From Macrocystis pyrifera (Eukaryota > Sar > Phaeophyceae > Laminariales > Laminariaceae), in assembly GCA_031763025.1 (NCBI GenBank), contig JASSKH010000040.1, positions 1 to 64,000 of the forward strand: a stretch of 64,000 nt of DNA, written 5' to 3'. Shown here piece by piece: positions 1 through 28,900 of the stretch (position 1 is its first letter; the number at the start of each line of letters is the position of its first letter). The notes beneath the pieces are model-generated. The model was not told the origin of the DNA and searched no databases. It worked only from the letters and a program-made list of their open reading frames with translations. The position numbers and the translations under genes were made by a program.

Positions 1-14898
<14,898 letters not shown>

Positions 14899-15736
14899 GC
14901 TGCCTCCTCCTCCTCCTTTTCCGCTTTACTGTGACCAACAACGTTCGTAGCGCTGACGTGTTGACGCAGGCGGGGTGCGCGGAGGGGGGTGGGGTGCGAG
15001 CGGATTCAAGGTATCGTCACTCCCTTCGCACATCTACCTCTCCCTCTCTCTCTCTCTCCCCCTTCGCCCCGCCCCTCCTCCTGCCTTTTCTCTCCTTCTC
15101 TCCCCTATCCCCTTATTTTCGTTCCCTCCTCCGCTTATCCCCCTCGTTCCCCTCCCCCCCCCTCTCCTCTCTCTCTCCTCCCCCACCTCCCCCGGCCCAC
15201 CCAGACCAACACCAACACCGACTGCACACGCTGCCGGTCCCCACAACCGCCGAAGCTGGCCGGCGTGGTTGCCGATCTGAAAAGGCACGGAAGAGCAAAC
15301 GAACACATGGGCAGGGGGGGCAGGGTGGGTGGGTGGGTGGGTAGGTGGGTGGGTGGGTGGATACATAGAGAGCGCGAGACATAGAGCTAGAGCTACATGT
15401 GGATGAAGAAATAGAGACGTAAGAGATCGTAGGTGTAGCCGAAAGGCAGAGATGGGAGACAGAGAAAATTAGTAGAGAGAGGAAGAGAGAGAGAGAGAAA
15501 ATCGCTCCTGGACGTCGCTGCCATGTAGGAGGAGAGCTTGCGTTTGCTTGGGCGGGCCGCAGTTGCGCGCGCATCGCGATTGCTCCATCGGGGCGCGCGA
15601 GATGGCGTTTTTCGCCCTCGTCATGCAGAGGGGGCGATCACTCGCTGCCTGTCTTGTCTCTTTCGGCGACAAAATATCGCTTACGGCAGATGTTGTTGGA
15701 CTGCTGTTGCTTGCTCATTTGGAGCAAGTAGCGTCC

Positions 15737-15737
<1 letters not shown>

Positions 15738-15778
<41 letters not shown>
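15738..15778. repeat. AGC trinucleotide microsatellite
   Basis: About 13 AGC units. Reads as poly-Ala, poly-Ser or poly-Gln depending on frame; no gene is supported here. Confidence 0.95.
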
Positions 15779-16084
15779 CTCGTAGCATGCCGGCAGGCAG
15801 CAGCGGCAGCAACTGCAGTGACAGCAGCGGCATAACCAGAAGCCAACTCCGCTGCATCCACAGCCGCTGCTGCCACTGCTGCTGAAACTCTATGTTGGGA
15901 ACGGCGCATGGCAGCACAGCAATCCGCCAATTACGTCGCACCTATGATATACCTGGTGTACGTATTTCACGTCTTCAAGTGCCTCTCTCCGTGCCGATCT
16001 GTCTCCCTTTGAGCCGTGTCGATCGTCGATCACCCCAAAACAAACCAAAATCTCTGCTTCATAGCGCGACGTCTGCAGAGCTGG

Positions 16085-16470
16085 GATGAGCCTGTCACAC
16101 ATCAAGATGCACCTAGAAAAATGGCCTGCAGACGCCACAGAGGGGCAGAACCACGCAGTCCTATGCTCGAATCGTGCGTGTATGTCCGCCCCCCCCCACA
16201 CCTCGAGGCAACAGCAAGCAAGGTGCACAGCATGGTGTACGACTCTTCAACAAGCACCAGCCAAGCCTTGTCCTTCGCTGAAAAAAATATGCGGTGTTTG
16301 CAAAGCTTGAAAGAGTCTGCCACAGATCAAAACACACCTGGAAAAGTCTCCTGGTGACGTCGATGAGAGGCCGTACCACACGATCCTCTGGTCGAAAGGT
16401 AAAAAGATGTCCGGCGCTCCCAACCCAGGCAACAGCCAAGTACTGTACACACAAGGAAGCACTGCGTCCT
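16085..16470. repeat. Diverged ~228-bp tandem duplication
   Basis: ACATCAAGATGCACCTAGAA near 16098 and AGATCAAAACACACCTGGAA near 16324 begin matching stretches that continue through CGCAGTCCTATGCTCGAA versus CACGATCCTCTGGTCGAA and on to the CCC-rich part. Moderately diverged. Confidence 0.65.
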
Positions 16471-17409
16471 TGTTCCTCTTGTCCCCCTATCCCGACACCA
16501 ACAACGCCAATGCTTCCTTTTGAACTCCTTGGTATGAAAATTGAATGATATGGGTTATTCTGCGAGAAGAACACTCCTGACCGAGGAAGCGGTAGCGTGG
16601 GCTACGCGGCAGACTGGGCGGGAAAAGCCCCGTTCGTAATCGGTTAGATTGTCGTCCTTTCCTGGACACCCGCAGAACACCGGTTCGGTGCCGGTGCCCC
16701 CCAGCCGGTTGCTCCTAAGCCGCTTGATTTTATAGTTTGTTGTTTGTTGCTCTTTGATCGAAACTACGTATCGATACACAAGTGTACCAGAGATAACTTG
16801 AACAAGAGATATCATAGCAGTCAGCACGCAGCAAGCTCGCACCCAGTGGGCTGGCTCTGCCCCTGTGTGCCGGCTACTGGAGGAAGAGAGCCGCAGAAAG
16901 CGCAGAGGGGAGGGAAGAAAACGATCGCCGGAAGGTGCGGAAGAGGAGGAGGTTGGGAGCACGCGTTATCGGCCACCGAACAGGGTGGTGGTGGTGGACA
17001 AACCACACGGAAAATGAGCAGAATGAGCCCAGGAAAAGGACAACGACAAGAACGACAACAACAGCACAGGCAGCAGCAGCAGCAGCAACAGCACCCACAA
17101 CAGCAACGTCCACGACAGCAGCAGGAACGACGGCAGCAACAACAGCTGCAGCTATTATTGCAGCAGCTGTTGTTGTTGTGCTGGAAGCCGGGGAGAACAT
17201 TACCCTCTTCACCCTCCTCCTCCTCCTCCTCCTCCTCCTCTTCCTCCTCCTCGCCCCCCCTCCACTCCTCGCCTTCCGCTGCGGATATCACCACATCATC
17301 CTCTGCTCCATTTTCTTCTCCTTCTCCTTTTCGTTCTTCTTCTCTTTCCCCCGACTGCTCGTCGTTTTGTTTGTTGCCATTGTCCCGACCGCCACCATCA
17401 CACCGGCCA

Positions 17410-17529
17410 ATGCCGCCACCACTGCTGCCACCCCTGCCGCTGCCGCTGGTGCTGCTGCTGGTCATTTCCCTGTCGCTGGTTTCAAGCGCACAAGCATGGT
17501 GGACGCCCGGGCCTGGCGTGAGCTGGCAG
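17410..17529 (+). CDS. GH114 exon 1 (signal peptide)
   Basis: 120 nt, donor TGGCAG|GTGGGT. It encodes MPPPLLPPLPLPLVLLLVIS LSLVSSAQA (signal peptide) and WWTPGPGVSWQ, the first conserved block. The frame is open upstream to 16744, but only this Met gives a compact signal peptide. Confidence 0.85.
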
Positions 17530-19413
17530 GTGGGTGGGATCACCTATTTTTTTCGCACCAGGTTGCGCCAGCAGTATACGAGTGAGTACGAGTACGTACA
17601 ACATGAATTCGTCCTGCAATTAGGGATGCAGTCTCTCAGTGCTCTCTTTGTGCTCTCTCTTTCGTGACCCCAGAGCTTGTATTCGACGTACGTACTTTAT
17701 TAGTAGTAGTAGGATGAAGAATCAGCACACGGACGCTGGGTTTCCTGGATATATTGAGGCGTGGAAAGAACGCTTCAATGTGGAGAACACACACAGATCT
17801 ACTTTCAGGCACTACTGACTGCTGTTGTATGTATGTACCAGGTATGATATCAGGTCATATTCGGCACCACGGGTCATGCGTACGGTAGCACAGATGCCCC
17901 CAGCACACGATACTGCTGCGCACATTGAGAGTATTCACGTCGATGTTGCGAGTCCAAGTGATACCTGCCATATCGTACAACGTTTTGGCTTTGACGCACC
18001 GCCAAAAACCTGTTTTGATAGTCCGTGGTCACTGATGTCCTCCTTGCTCCGGGCCATTTAGGCAAGCAGGCCACCCTCTTCGTGTCGACGACATGCCACA
18101 AGAAATTTTGTAGAATTTTCCAAGGCTGGCGACTACACGCAAGAAAAAATCGAGAATTCTCCGTGACGTCTATCTCCAATGTATCATCTTAGGAGCACGT
18201 CCGTGGCGGGTGCGCAGTGGGCATTCAAAGGGGTGCTATAATACGAGCATTTGTTTTCTCTTTCAAGGGGCCCCTAAAATATTTATTTTCCGATTCGGGG
18301 ATGCAATCTGATCCAAACACACAATTAAATAAATTAAATTCTCCAACTTTTGTATTTCGTACTGGAAATAGAGTAAATTGTTTATTTTTCCGAGTTCGGG
18401 CACACGATGATGTTTCAAAGGAGATCACAAGTGATATCCGTATCCAACCATTGATATTTTCGTAGTTGCTTTATCGCCAGCACAGACAGCAGTCTCCTCT
18501 GTAACGTTGCCGGAACCGCGCAAAGGTGACCTGTCCGAATTCGGTGTGAGAAAGACCCGCGAGCAAGTTGAACGCTGAAAACCCCCTGCGCGATGAAAAT
18601 GATGCACACCACGGACAGATCAGATCATTTAATCCTGATCTGTATGATCTAGCGGTATCATCGGCACCATCTGTGGAGGATAGGTTTTGGGATGGTTCGT
18701 AGATCTACTTACAAGCACATATTTCTTGGGTTGGATCTGTGCTTGAACAGATCGTGCACAACATCTCACAACGGTGGGGGAACTAGATCATCTATCTCCA
18801 CATAGATAGATCATAATCTGTATGATCTGTTTTTCCGAGGGGTGTAATGATGGCATCGTCTGTATTAGGGGGGGGGGTGTACTCGATAGGAGAGATGTAC
18901 TCGATCTCATGCATGGCCGTAGTCGTATGACCATAGACCCTCGCATCCCTACAGTGCCGGGACGGAGCATGTCGGGTTTTCACCGACCAGGCAGACGTTG
19001 CTTGCACCAAGCGCGAAGCGCCGTGAGGTGTCCGGCGAGTCGCATGAAGGGTGAGCTGCATCCTACTAAGAACCGCTTGTGAGGCGGACTTGCATATGGA
19101 TGACAGCTTCAATGAGTTAGTTTAATTTCCGGTGTGGCCACTTCCAGAGACAGCAATGGGAGAACTATGTAACTGCCTCTTGGGTGCCTTACCTTGAACA
19201 CTACGTGATACCAGGTACGATCAATTCCCTTGTGCAGAGTAAAGGTTATTTACTTCGCACAAATGATTAAACTAGACGACCAGCTGTGGGCGACCGCAAA
19301 AAAAAAAAAAAAAAAAAAAACGGTACCCTGGATGTCTAGCTCACGTAGTGAGCGGCATGTTTTACAGTGTCGTTGCCAACCGACGCCAACCCAACCCATA
19401 TATAATATATATA

Positions 19414-19447
<34 letters not shown>

Positions 19448-22171
19448 GGAGGAGGGAAAAGGACGACATCTGTGTCCGCGACTTTGTTTAGCAGGTCGTT
19501 GAGAGTACAAACCCTTGCGAGTCGAGCTCGAGAGCAGCAACAATGACGATTACTGCAACAACAGTACCAGTATTCGCCACGCAAGGTGGGATGGGGTGGG
19601 GTGGAATGGTGGGGTTGCTTGGAACCCTGCCTGTACGTACCGCCCTTACTGTTTATCGACCCGCCCCGTTCCGCATGCCGCGATACTCGACATTTCTACC
19701 TCAGCCATCACCCCTCCCTCCCCGCCTCCCTCCTTCTCCGTTAACGGTAACGCCTGTCTTCCCCCACCGCCTTTCCCCTCGTGCTTGTTGCTATTTTTTT
19801 TTATTTGTGTTTTTTGTGTTTTGTTTTTGTCGCCGGTCGTTCTGAACGAGCAGTGGCAGATGGAGGGACAAGTGGACCTTTCGTTGGACGTGGACATGTA
19901 CATCATCGACCTTTTCGGTAAGGGAGCTATTAAATACCTGGTAGCTGGAACTGACAGTTCAAGTTTTTTCAACCGGCTAGTGGTACTGCTGCTGCTGCTG
20001 CCGCCGTCTGCATTACCGCTGTCAGCCAATGGCACCCGTAGTTCAGTGGAAGATAGACGCAATCGGACAGCTCACGAGCTAACTCATCTGTCTCCCACAG
20101 CTCACCCCCTGCAAAATATGTTGTATTTTTAAAGAGCTGTCTGGTACCTAGTGGTAGCTCACACACCTGACACACACTACTGTATATACGTGGCTCACGT
20201 ATACCGGTAGCTCTTTTCAGATATTGAATGGTCTTCTTCCCCGAAATGGGCTAGCTCCGAGCTATGGTGACCTGGTCTGTCCTACCCCCTCTGGCCGCTT
20301 GTGTGGTCCACATTTATTTGGACTCTGCTGTGAATACTGAAGGTAGATTATGTCACCCGCCAGAGTGGTGTGCCAGGAAGTATTTTGACGCTAAATATGT
20401 GCTGCCTTCTGGCTTCAAGTTCACCCCGCCCCGCCCCTTGCCGCGCCGTTTGCCGTCCCCCTTCCCTCCCACCCTACTTCTCCCGTACGGTGGATTTGCG
20501 GCTCGTGCAACAACCAGATATCAGCACAGACGAGATAGGAGCGCTTAGCGAAAGAAGCGTCGTCGTGATCTGCTGTGAGTTCAGAACCAAACGTTTGACG
20601 GTTGTGTTGTGGTACCGGTAGTAGACGTCCTGCGCCTGTGCTGCTGTGTTCTTGCTGTGATGTGCTGCATGTACTACTGTGTTGTGATGCAGTTGTATTG
20701 TGCTGTGCACTGCACATGATTTTGGGCTGCACTGCATGTATGACACCATGCCTGGTGCTGTGCTGTGCTATTTTGTACGTACTTGTCTAGTGATCTGTGC
20801 TGTACTGCTGTACGCGTGCTGCGCGTTTTCACGACTGCTCGGCGAGCAACCCCGGTGGCCCTTTCCTTCCCACGCACTCCAGTAGTTTCATCTCCAATCC
20901 AAACTATTGATGGTGTGTCCGTCGCAGGGGAGACTACAGCAGTAGTTTAGAAAGGGTCAAGCCCCGCCCCGCCCTTCCCATCTCTCGTCGTCCCCCCCCC
21001 CCCCCCCCCCCCCCTTTTCCCTTCTGCCCTCCCTCCCCTCCCCCTCTCCCGCCCCCCTCCTTCCCTCCCTCGCCTCCTCCCTCCTCCTCCCCTCCCCCCC
21101 CCTCCCCCCGTCACCCACACTCCCCTTCTTGACCGTGTGGAAACGTTTGACGAGCGCAGCTTTTTCGGCGGGAACTTTGGAGGAGGACAGCTCTGACGCA
21201 GAGGAGTTTGATAGTGCTTGGTTGGGTGGGGATGTGGGGGGGGGCGTCACGGGAGAGCGATGGCTAAATATAACGAACGCAGTGAGTGAAAGGGCTTCGC
21301 GCATCGGTCAGATCAGATCAGATGGACCAGATCAGATCAGATCAGATCAGATAGATCATATCAGATTATGTCAGATAGATCGTATCAGATCATATCAGAT
21401 AGATCGTATCAGATCATATCAGATAGATCGTATCAGATCATATCAGATAGATCAGATCAGATCAGATCAGATAGATCAGATATCAGATAGGTCAGATAGA
21501 TCAGATAGATCATCACTTCATGATCTATATCTTTCAGGGGAGGGGGTGCGGGTTGGGTCTTACTCATTCGTTGCTTGCTATAAGTCATTTGACCGTTGAC
21601 AACGCATCCCTTTCGAGACGGAGCACCGTTCCTACCCCATATGAGAGACACCTCCAACATGTGGGCGCTCATTACGTTGCTTCCACACACTGCACACCTG
21701 GCGGAAACGTTCTGCTTATTTTTTCCAGGATCTGTACGTTTTGATTATATTCCGTTATGGTGTGTGTGATTCTGCACTGATCTGTATGATCTGCATGATT
21801 TGTATGAACTGCGTTGTTTCAATCATCAGCGTCATCTTAAAAACAAATGTGCGATCTATACAATTTTCTATTGAATCGAAGGGGGTGCTGGCGGTGATGG
21901 AGGACAGGCTGGACGTCGCTGTAAATAAGTCCTGCGATGGAATCGTGCCCGATAACGTTGAGGTGAGGAGAGCGACGGGGGACGAGGCGAGACGCAGGGG
22001 GGGGGGTGGGGCGTGGGGGACGAGTGGGAGAGGGGGGGAAGGAGGTGTACTGATGTAATGCATGGGCCTGATGTTTGTCGAGTTTCGTCTTTGTTCAGGT
22101 GAAGAGGGGCGTGGAGGTACGGGGGGAGGGGGCACTGGGGGTGGGGGGGGGTGTGTGCTATGTGATGAGCA

Positions 22172-22203
<32 letters not shown>

Positions 22204-25200
22204 ATCCCCCCTGTGACCCCTTCCCCCGGACCGTTAGAGGAGGGAGCGATGAGCGGCTTGGTGTCCGTTCGTGGCGTTTGGCTCTCGTTCGCTGCGGTCG
22301 TTGCCTCAGTCTTGCTTGCTGCTTGCTGCTTGCTTGCCGGGTTGCTGACTTGCTTGCCTGCTTGCTTGCTTGCTTGGGTGCGTGCCTGCTTGCTTGGGCG
22401 CTTGCGTGGATGCTTGTCTTTTCGTTTGTTTGCGTGTGTGCGTGATTGCGTGTTTCCTTCCCTGCTGGCTTGTTTGTTTTGCTTGCTCGTGCCGCGTGAG
22501 GGTTTCGTTTTTGCTTGGTTTTATTTTCTTTTTATGGAGTCATGCGTGTGTGTGTGTTTTTTTTTTGTGATGATCGCTGTGTTTCTTGGTGGCAGGTGTA
22601 CCAAAAAGACTCGGGGCTGAATATCACCGCCACGGAGCAGCTCCAGTACAACACGTGGCTCGCGGCACAGGTGATGAATCAACGGACCAGTCAACCAACC
22701 CGTAAAGTATTCCGACATCCAAATTACCAAGTATTGATATTCCACACCTCGGATGTATGGCATAGATCATTCCCCTTCTATGATCTAGATCCTTCAGGGC
22801 AGATGGTACGCATGATTTGTATGATCTAGCACATGTTGCAGGGTGGGCGACGGTATATTCTGCATGATCTACAGTAGCAGCTCCTGTGTTCCCTGGATCG
22901 GATCTGTGTGCCATGCAAATACTGCACAGCCTGCCACAATGGCAGGTAGGGAGCTACACGATCTAGATCATGATCTATCTGATCTACCTGTACATCATGA
23001 CCTGTCCGCGATGTGAAATGTTCAACCAACCAATCAACCAACCAACCAACCAACCTATCAACCATTCAACCAACAAACCAACCAAATAATGGGGTCTTGG
23101 CGAAGAGGTTGGTTGGAGTGGGTTTCTTGTCGTCTGTTTCCTGCATATAGAAATGTAACCAACCCATGAAACCTCGTCAAGAGTTAAAAGCCAACCCAAC
23201 AACACTTTCGGTTGGGTCTCTTGTAGTCTGTTTATCATGTATGGAAATGAACCCAACCCACGGAACCTTCCTATGTAAGAGTTAATCCAACCCAATGCCG
23301 GAAATAGGTACGGTGGAAGCGCCATTTTGGCCACTCTTCGCCAGTTATTCTTGGGGTGTATGTTCAACTCTTCGGACAGTTCCATGGATGGACTGGGGTC
23401 ATTTTTGTGTAAGAAACAGATCACAAGAAGCCCGGCCAGAATTGGTTCGAACCGAATTCTTCGCGAAAAACGCTCTCCGGGTCAACCGGCCGACCGACCA
23501 ACGAAACCAACCAACCAACCAACGGACTCACACCTCCCCGGGAATACAGCATGCTTTTTATTTGCATGTCAGAGTCCAGACAGGGGGGTTCTTATAGTCA
23601 CGAGCCTGGTGTTGTGTTGCTTAGGCGTTTCATAGCGTACGCCTCGTACTCGTGTAGGTGGGCGTACTATTACGGGGCGACCATAGTAAACGGGACCAAA
23701 TATTGCTATTACGGGAGTCCATAGTTAATAGGACCTATGATATACATAAAAACCTACCTGGTACATATTTAACTATTTTTACCAACAACATTTGGGTCCT
23801 GTTTTCTATGGTCCTCCGTAATAGTAAAAATATTCGAAATATGTTGGGTTTTTGTGTTACCGTAGGTCCTATTTACTATGGGCACCCCGCACTATCCGTC
23901 TTCGGGACTCCAGACGGGAGCCTCGACGAATACATGAAAGAAATGTGACGATCGCAGCGACGGCTACTGCGTGATACATATATACTATGGGGATGATACA
24001 ATGGTTGGTGGCCGACTTTACTACAGTGGTTGAAAGGAGTCTTACGATTGCAGCGACGGCTACTGCGTGATATATTTAATATAGGGATGGTACGATGGTT
24101 GGTCTCCGACTTTACTACAATAGTTGAAAGGAGTCGTACGATTGCAGCGACGGCTACTGCGTGATGCATATGATATGGGGATGATACAATGGTTGGCGTC
24201 CAACTATACTACAATGGTTGAAAAGAGTCGTTCGATTGCAGCGACGGCTACTGCGTGATGCATATAATATGGGGATGATACAATGGTTGGTGTCCGACTT
24301 TCCTACAATGGTTGAAAGTAGTCGTACGATTGCAGCGACGGCTACTGCGTGATATATATATATATATAATATGGGGATAATACAATGGTTGGTGTCCGAC
24401 TTCACTACAATGATTGAAAGTAGTCGTACGGTTGCAGCGACGGCTACTGCGTGATGCATATAATATGGAGATGATACAATGGCTGGTGTCCGACTTTCCT
24501 ACAATGGTTTAAATGAGTCGTACGATTGCAGCGACGGGTACTGCGTGAGGCATATGATCTAATGATACAATGGTTGATGTCCGACTTTACTACAACAGTT
24601 GAAAGGAATCGTGCGATTGCAGCGACGGCTGCTTCGTGATGCATATAATATGGGGATGATACAATGGTTGGCGTCCGACTTTACTGCAGTGGTTGAAAGG
24701 AGTCGTACGATTGCAGCGACGGCTACTGCGTGTTTTATATATAATATGGGGATGGTACAATGGTTGGTGTCCGACTTTACTAGTACAATGGTTGAAAGTA
24801 GTCGTACGGCACGGGGGGGGCGCAAGCAACATTGTCCTATAGCCGCACTGCCGGGGGGCTCACGCTGCTGCTCCTAGATGGTTGGCAACACCAAAGTTAC
24901 CATCCATTGTTTTGGCCGCTATCTCATTGACGGGGGTTCCAAATGGGTTAGTTAATACAGGTCGTTTTTTTTTTTTTTTTTCTCGGCATTTCTACCCTTT
25001 TGAGAACTGCACTGCTGTACACCACATACAGTAATAGCTATCTTACAAGTCTAATATTGTTTCGAGCAATTTGTCCCCGAAACGCGACGGTCCTGTCCTC
25101 AAGGTGCTACACGTTCAATTTGCTTCTCGGCTGGTGGGGGGGGGTTTCTGTAGGCTATGTTCCTTTTTTTTGTCGAGGGCAAATGCTGCCTTTGCGTTTT

Positions 25201-25926
25201 TGTTCGTTGGCGATGGTGGCGGGTGTGGCTCGTGCTGCTGCTGCTCTAGGTATCTACCGCTCTGTCAGGATATCTATTAATAATTATCGTCTATCCCTAT
25301 GACCTACCACTAATAATATATTGGTATCACCTGCAGCGTGCAGCATTACTACGGGGGACCACAGTAAACAGGACCTATGGTACACACAAAAACCTATATA
25401 TATATATTTATTTTTTTTCCTATTTTTTTTCCAACAATATGTTGTCCTATTTACTCTGGTCCCCCGTATGAGTATGCCGGCATGATTGCGACTCTCGAAG
25501 TACCGGCTGTTTTTTTCAACCGACTCCCATCTACAGTATTACGGGGGTCCATAGTTAATGGGACATATGGTATACATAAAAACCTATATATTTACCTATT
25601 TTTACTAACAATATTTGGTCCTATTTACTATGGTCCCTTACCGTAATACCATCTATGGCGGGTACGTTTTTGTGATTTATGTTGCATCTTGCGATGTGTT
25701 GCAGGCACACGAGAGGAACCTGTCGGCCGGGCTCCGCAACGACTGGTCGCAGCTGCTGGACCTAGAGCCCGAATTTGATTGGGCGCTGAGCGAGGACTGT
25801 CTCTTCGAAGGAATGTGCAATGTGAGCGGCTACGGAGGAGGCGGATGCGGGGAGGGGATGCGGGGGGCGTACTCATTTGTTGCTTGCCTTAGTCATTTGA
25901 CCATTGACCACGCATCCCTTTCGAGA

Positions 25927-25965
<39 letters not shown>

Positions 25966-28900
25966 CATCATCCCGTAACTCAGCAGTGTTTCGTACGGGC
26001 AATGCTGACGTCAATAGTCTGTTGAGGATGGTCGGCATCTGCTTCCTCTGGAAAAAAACCCAAGTTACATGTTGCCCTCGGCCGGTGATGGGAAGGGGGG
26101 GGGGGGGGGAGTGGTAGTGTGTAGTTTCGGTTGTTGTGGTGGTGGTGGTGGTGGTGTTGGTGGTATTGGTCGTTGGTGTTGGCGGTGGGGCTGGCTGGCG
26201 GTGGTGGCGGTATGTGTGGTGGTGGTGGTGGCGGGGGTAGGTGTGACGGTGGCGAAGGCGATAGGTGTGGTGGTGTTGGTGTTGGTGGTGTTGTTGTTGG
26301 CAGTGTCGGTGTTGTTGTTGTTGTTGTTGTTGTTGTTGCTTTTATTTTCCTTATTTTTCGTGTGTGTGTGTTTTTTCTTTCTTTCTTTCTTTCTTTCTTT
26401 CTTTTTCTATCTGGCAGGAGTATCGTGCGAACTTTGTGACAGCGGAGAAGGCGGTATTGGATGCGGAGTACTTCCAGCTCGACCTGAGCTTCTGCGAAAA
26501 CTTGACGGCTTCTGGACTGGACGTCATCATCAAGGTCAATCACCGCGGGGGGGGGGGGTGTACTCGATATCATGCATGGCCGTAGTCGTATGACCACAGA
26601 CCCTAGCATTCCTAGGTGGTAAAAATAGGCAGGCAGATGAAAAGAGGGGGCGGAAGGAGTTGGGACGGGGGGGGGGGGGGGGGGGGGGTAGGGGAGAGAC
26701 AGGGATAGCGAACGAGATATGATACCCAAGTCCCCCCGTCCTTTCGCTTCGCGCCCCCCCCTCTCTCCTCTCCCGCCCATCCGTTCCTCATATATCCGTT
26801 CCCCGCCCCCACCCCCCCCCCCTCCCTCCCTCCCTCCCTCCCTTCCTCCCTACCTCGCCGAAAAAAACTATTATACATGTATCATTAAAGGCGTTTTGTA
26901 GTAAATAGGACCAAATATTGTTAGTAAAATGAGGGAAGCATATAGGTTTTTGTGCGTACCGTAGGTCCTATTTACTATGGTCGCCCGTACCACCGTAATC
27001 GCCCAACGTAGGCCCTTGGTGGTCAAAACCTCAATCGCCGGTTCGATTCCAAGACGCGAAACATATTTCCTATTAATAATAGTTCCTTTTTTTTTTTTCC
27101 GATTCCGATACTTTAACCGACTCAAAACACGTTGGACGCGTGCTTGGCTTAATTTAGGTAGAGGTGGCTTATTGTAGGTAGGGGTGCAGCTCACGCCTTC
27201 TGAGGCTCTCCTTTCGAGGCGATCTATACTCTGCTAGTAGTATTACGGGGGTCTATAGTTAACAGGACCTATGGCGTACATACAAACCTATATATTTAGG
27301 TATTTTTACTAACAATATTTGGTCCTGTTTACTATGGTTCCCCGTAATAGTAGGCCACCCCAAAAAAAGTGATTTCGAGAGGAAAGCTGAACTAAAAAAA
27401 AAAAGTTCAACCCGATGCAGAAATCCCCTTTTTTTCTTTCTTTCTTTCTACCGATATACTATTAATAGTACGGTAGGTGTATCACGAACAATGGTTTAAA
27501 ACAATATTATATTATTGCTGGCAATCCAACGATATGATATTGGGAGTAGCCCCTTAGGGTCCATCTTAACGGGGAACACTAAATTTCGTTCAATCAGATG
27601 GAAATTAAATTAGAAAAAAAAAATCTAGTCAAATTGAAAGAACCGAAAGTCCTCGATAAGATGGGCCTTTAAATTAAATTAGAAGAAAAAAAAAAATCAA
27701 GTCAAATTGAAAGAGCCGAAAATCCCCGTTAAGATGGGCCCTTAACGGACTGCAGTCCCGTTTTTTTGGAGAAGAACTACTTGGAATTAGAGTGGTTTAT
27801 TCCCGAGAACGGGACTGCGGTACAACAAACAGGATTAACCCTTTTAGTAGATACTGCAGTCCCGTTTTGGGGACAAATCACTTGGAATTAGACTGGTTTG
27901 TCCCCAAATCGGGACTGCCGATGATGATAACGATGATGATGATGTTGTTATAACATTAGCCCACTTCCCTGAAATTCTGCCTGTGGTAACGAAACGGTGT
28001 ATCTACCGGCACTGTGCAGATAAGAGGGACCATTATTGCGGGGGACCGTAGTAAACAGGACCAACTGTTGTCGGTAAAAATAGAAAAACATGTAGGTTTT
28101 TGTGTGTACCGTGGGTCCTATTTTTGCTATGGCTCCCCGTGATAGTGCATCTGTACGGAGGCGTTTTACGATAGGGGTGTCCCATTTGGGGGAAAGACTT
28201 TCTGAGCCACCGCGGCATCCTTGCCGGTCGCCAGTCGAGGGATGAGTGTGCAAACTTGTGCCCTACATTGTTGGGGGGCATGAGACGTACGTACACGTAC
28301 GAGATGCGGTGTAGCGACGGCCGCAATAATGTTCGTGTGCCTGTTCCCGTTGAATTCCGCGTTATACCTTGGGGGGACGGACGCAGGAGCAGCCTCAGAT
28401 AAATTAGGCTGAACCTCTATCGTAGAACGCCTCTATGTATGTGACGCCCTGTCCGAGAATGAGTGAGACAGGGGCGTATCTGCATTTTTCGAAGGCTCCT
28501 GTCCTCCTACTTGACAGGCTCCGTGATCGTTCTATGCTTAATAATAGTCGGCGAGGGAAGAAAGGGCTCAAGTCTTCTCGCGATAAAAAGTGCAAGGAAG
28601 GCAAGAATCGTAGTAGTGGGGAGGAGAGGGGGGGGGGGGGGGGGGGGGGGGGGGGAGCGTGCTTGCAGTTTGACCCCGAATCTGAGTTATAGGCCTAGAA
28701 GAGGAGAGAGGAAAAAAACGGTGAAGATAATGGATGGGATGGACATATATCTAGAGAAATAGAAATAAAATAAATGTGGGTCACGAGAAAGTGGTTCAAG
28801 GAAATTTCTTGCGCTTATCCCGATGAGCCAGTCAGTCCCATGGCCTAGGTCTATGCCGAAAACTATCGTAAAAATATCCCGGTGACATTGGTTCGTTCCT

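Larger units (their letters stand above)
14899..17409. other. Divergent intergenic region between DHX16 and the GH114 gene
   Basis: 2.5 kb between two start codons on opposite strands, so it should carry both promoters; no TATA box or other core element is clear. It holds a pyrimidine-rich stretch (15038-15195), GGGT repeats (15322-15360), an AGC run (15740-15776), a diverged duplication (16085-16470) and CAG/CAA-rich then TCC-rich DNA (17040-17260). From 16744 on, one plus frame stays open into the GH114 start. Confidence 0.6.

Noticed and set aside
15538-15940. Poly-Ala/Ser/Leu frames around the AGC run
   Set aside because: Microsatellite artefact in the divergent intergenic region; open on both strands and several frames.
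26998-27065. tRNA gene suggested by TAGGCCCTTGGTGG and CCGGTTCGATTCC
   Set aside because: A- and B-box-like strings are present, but no acceptor or anticodon stem pairs; at most a relic.
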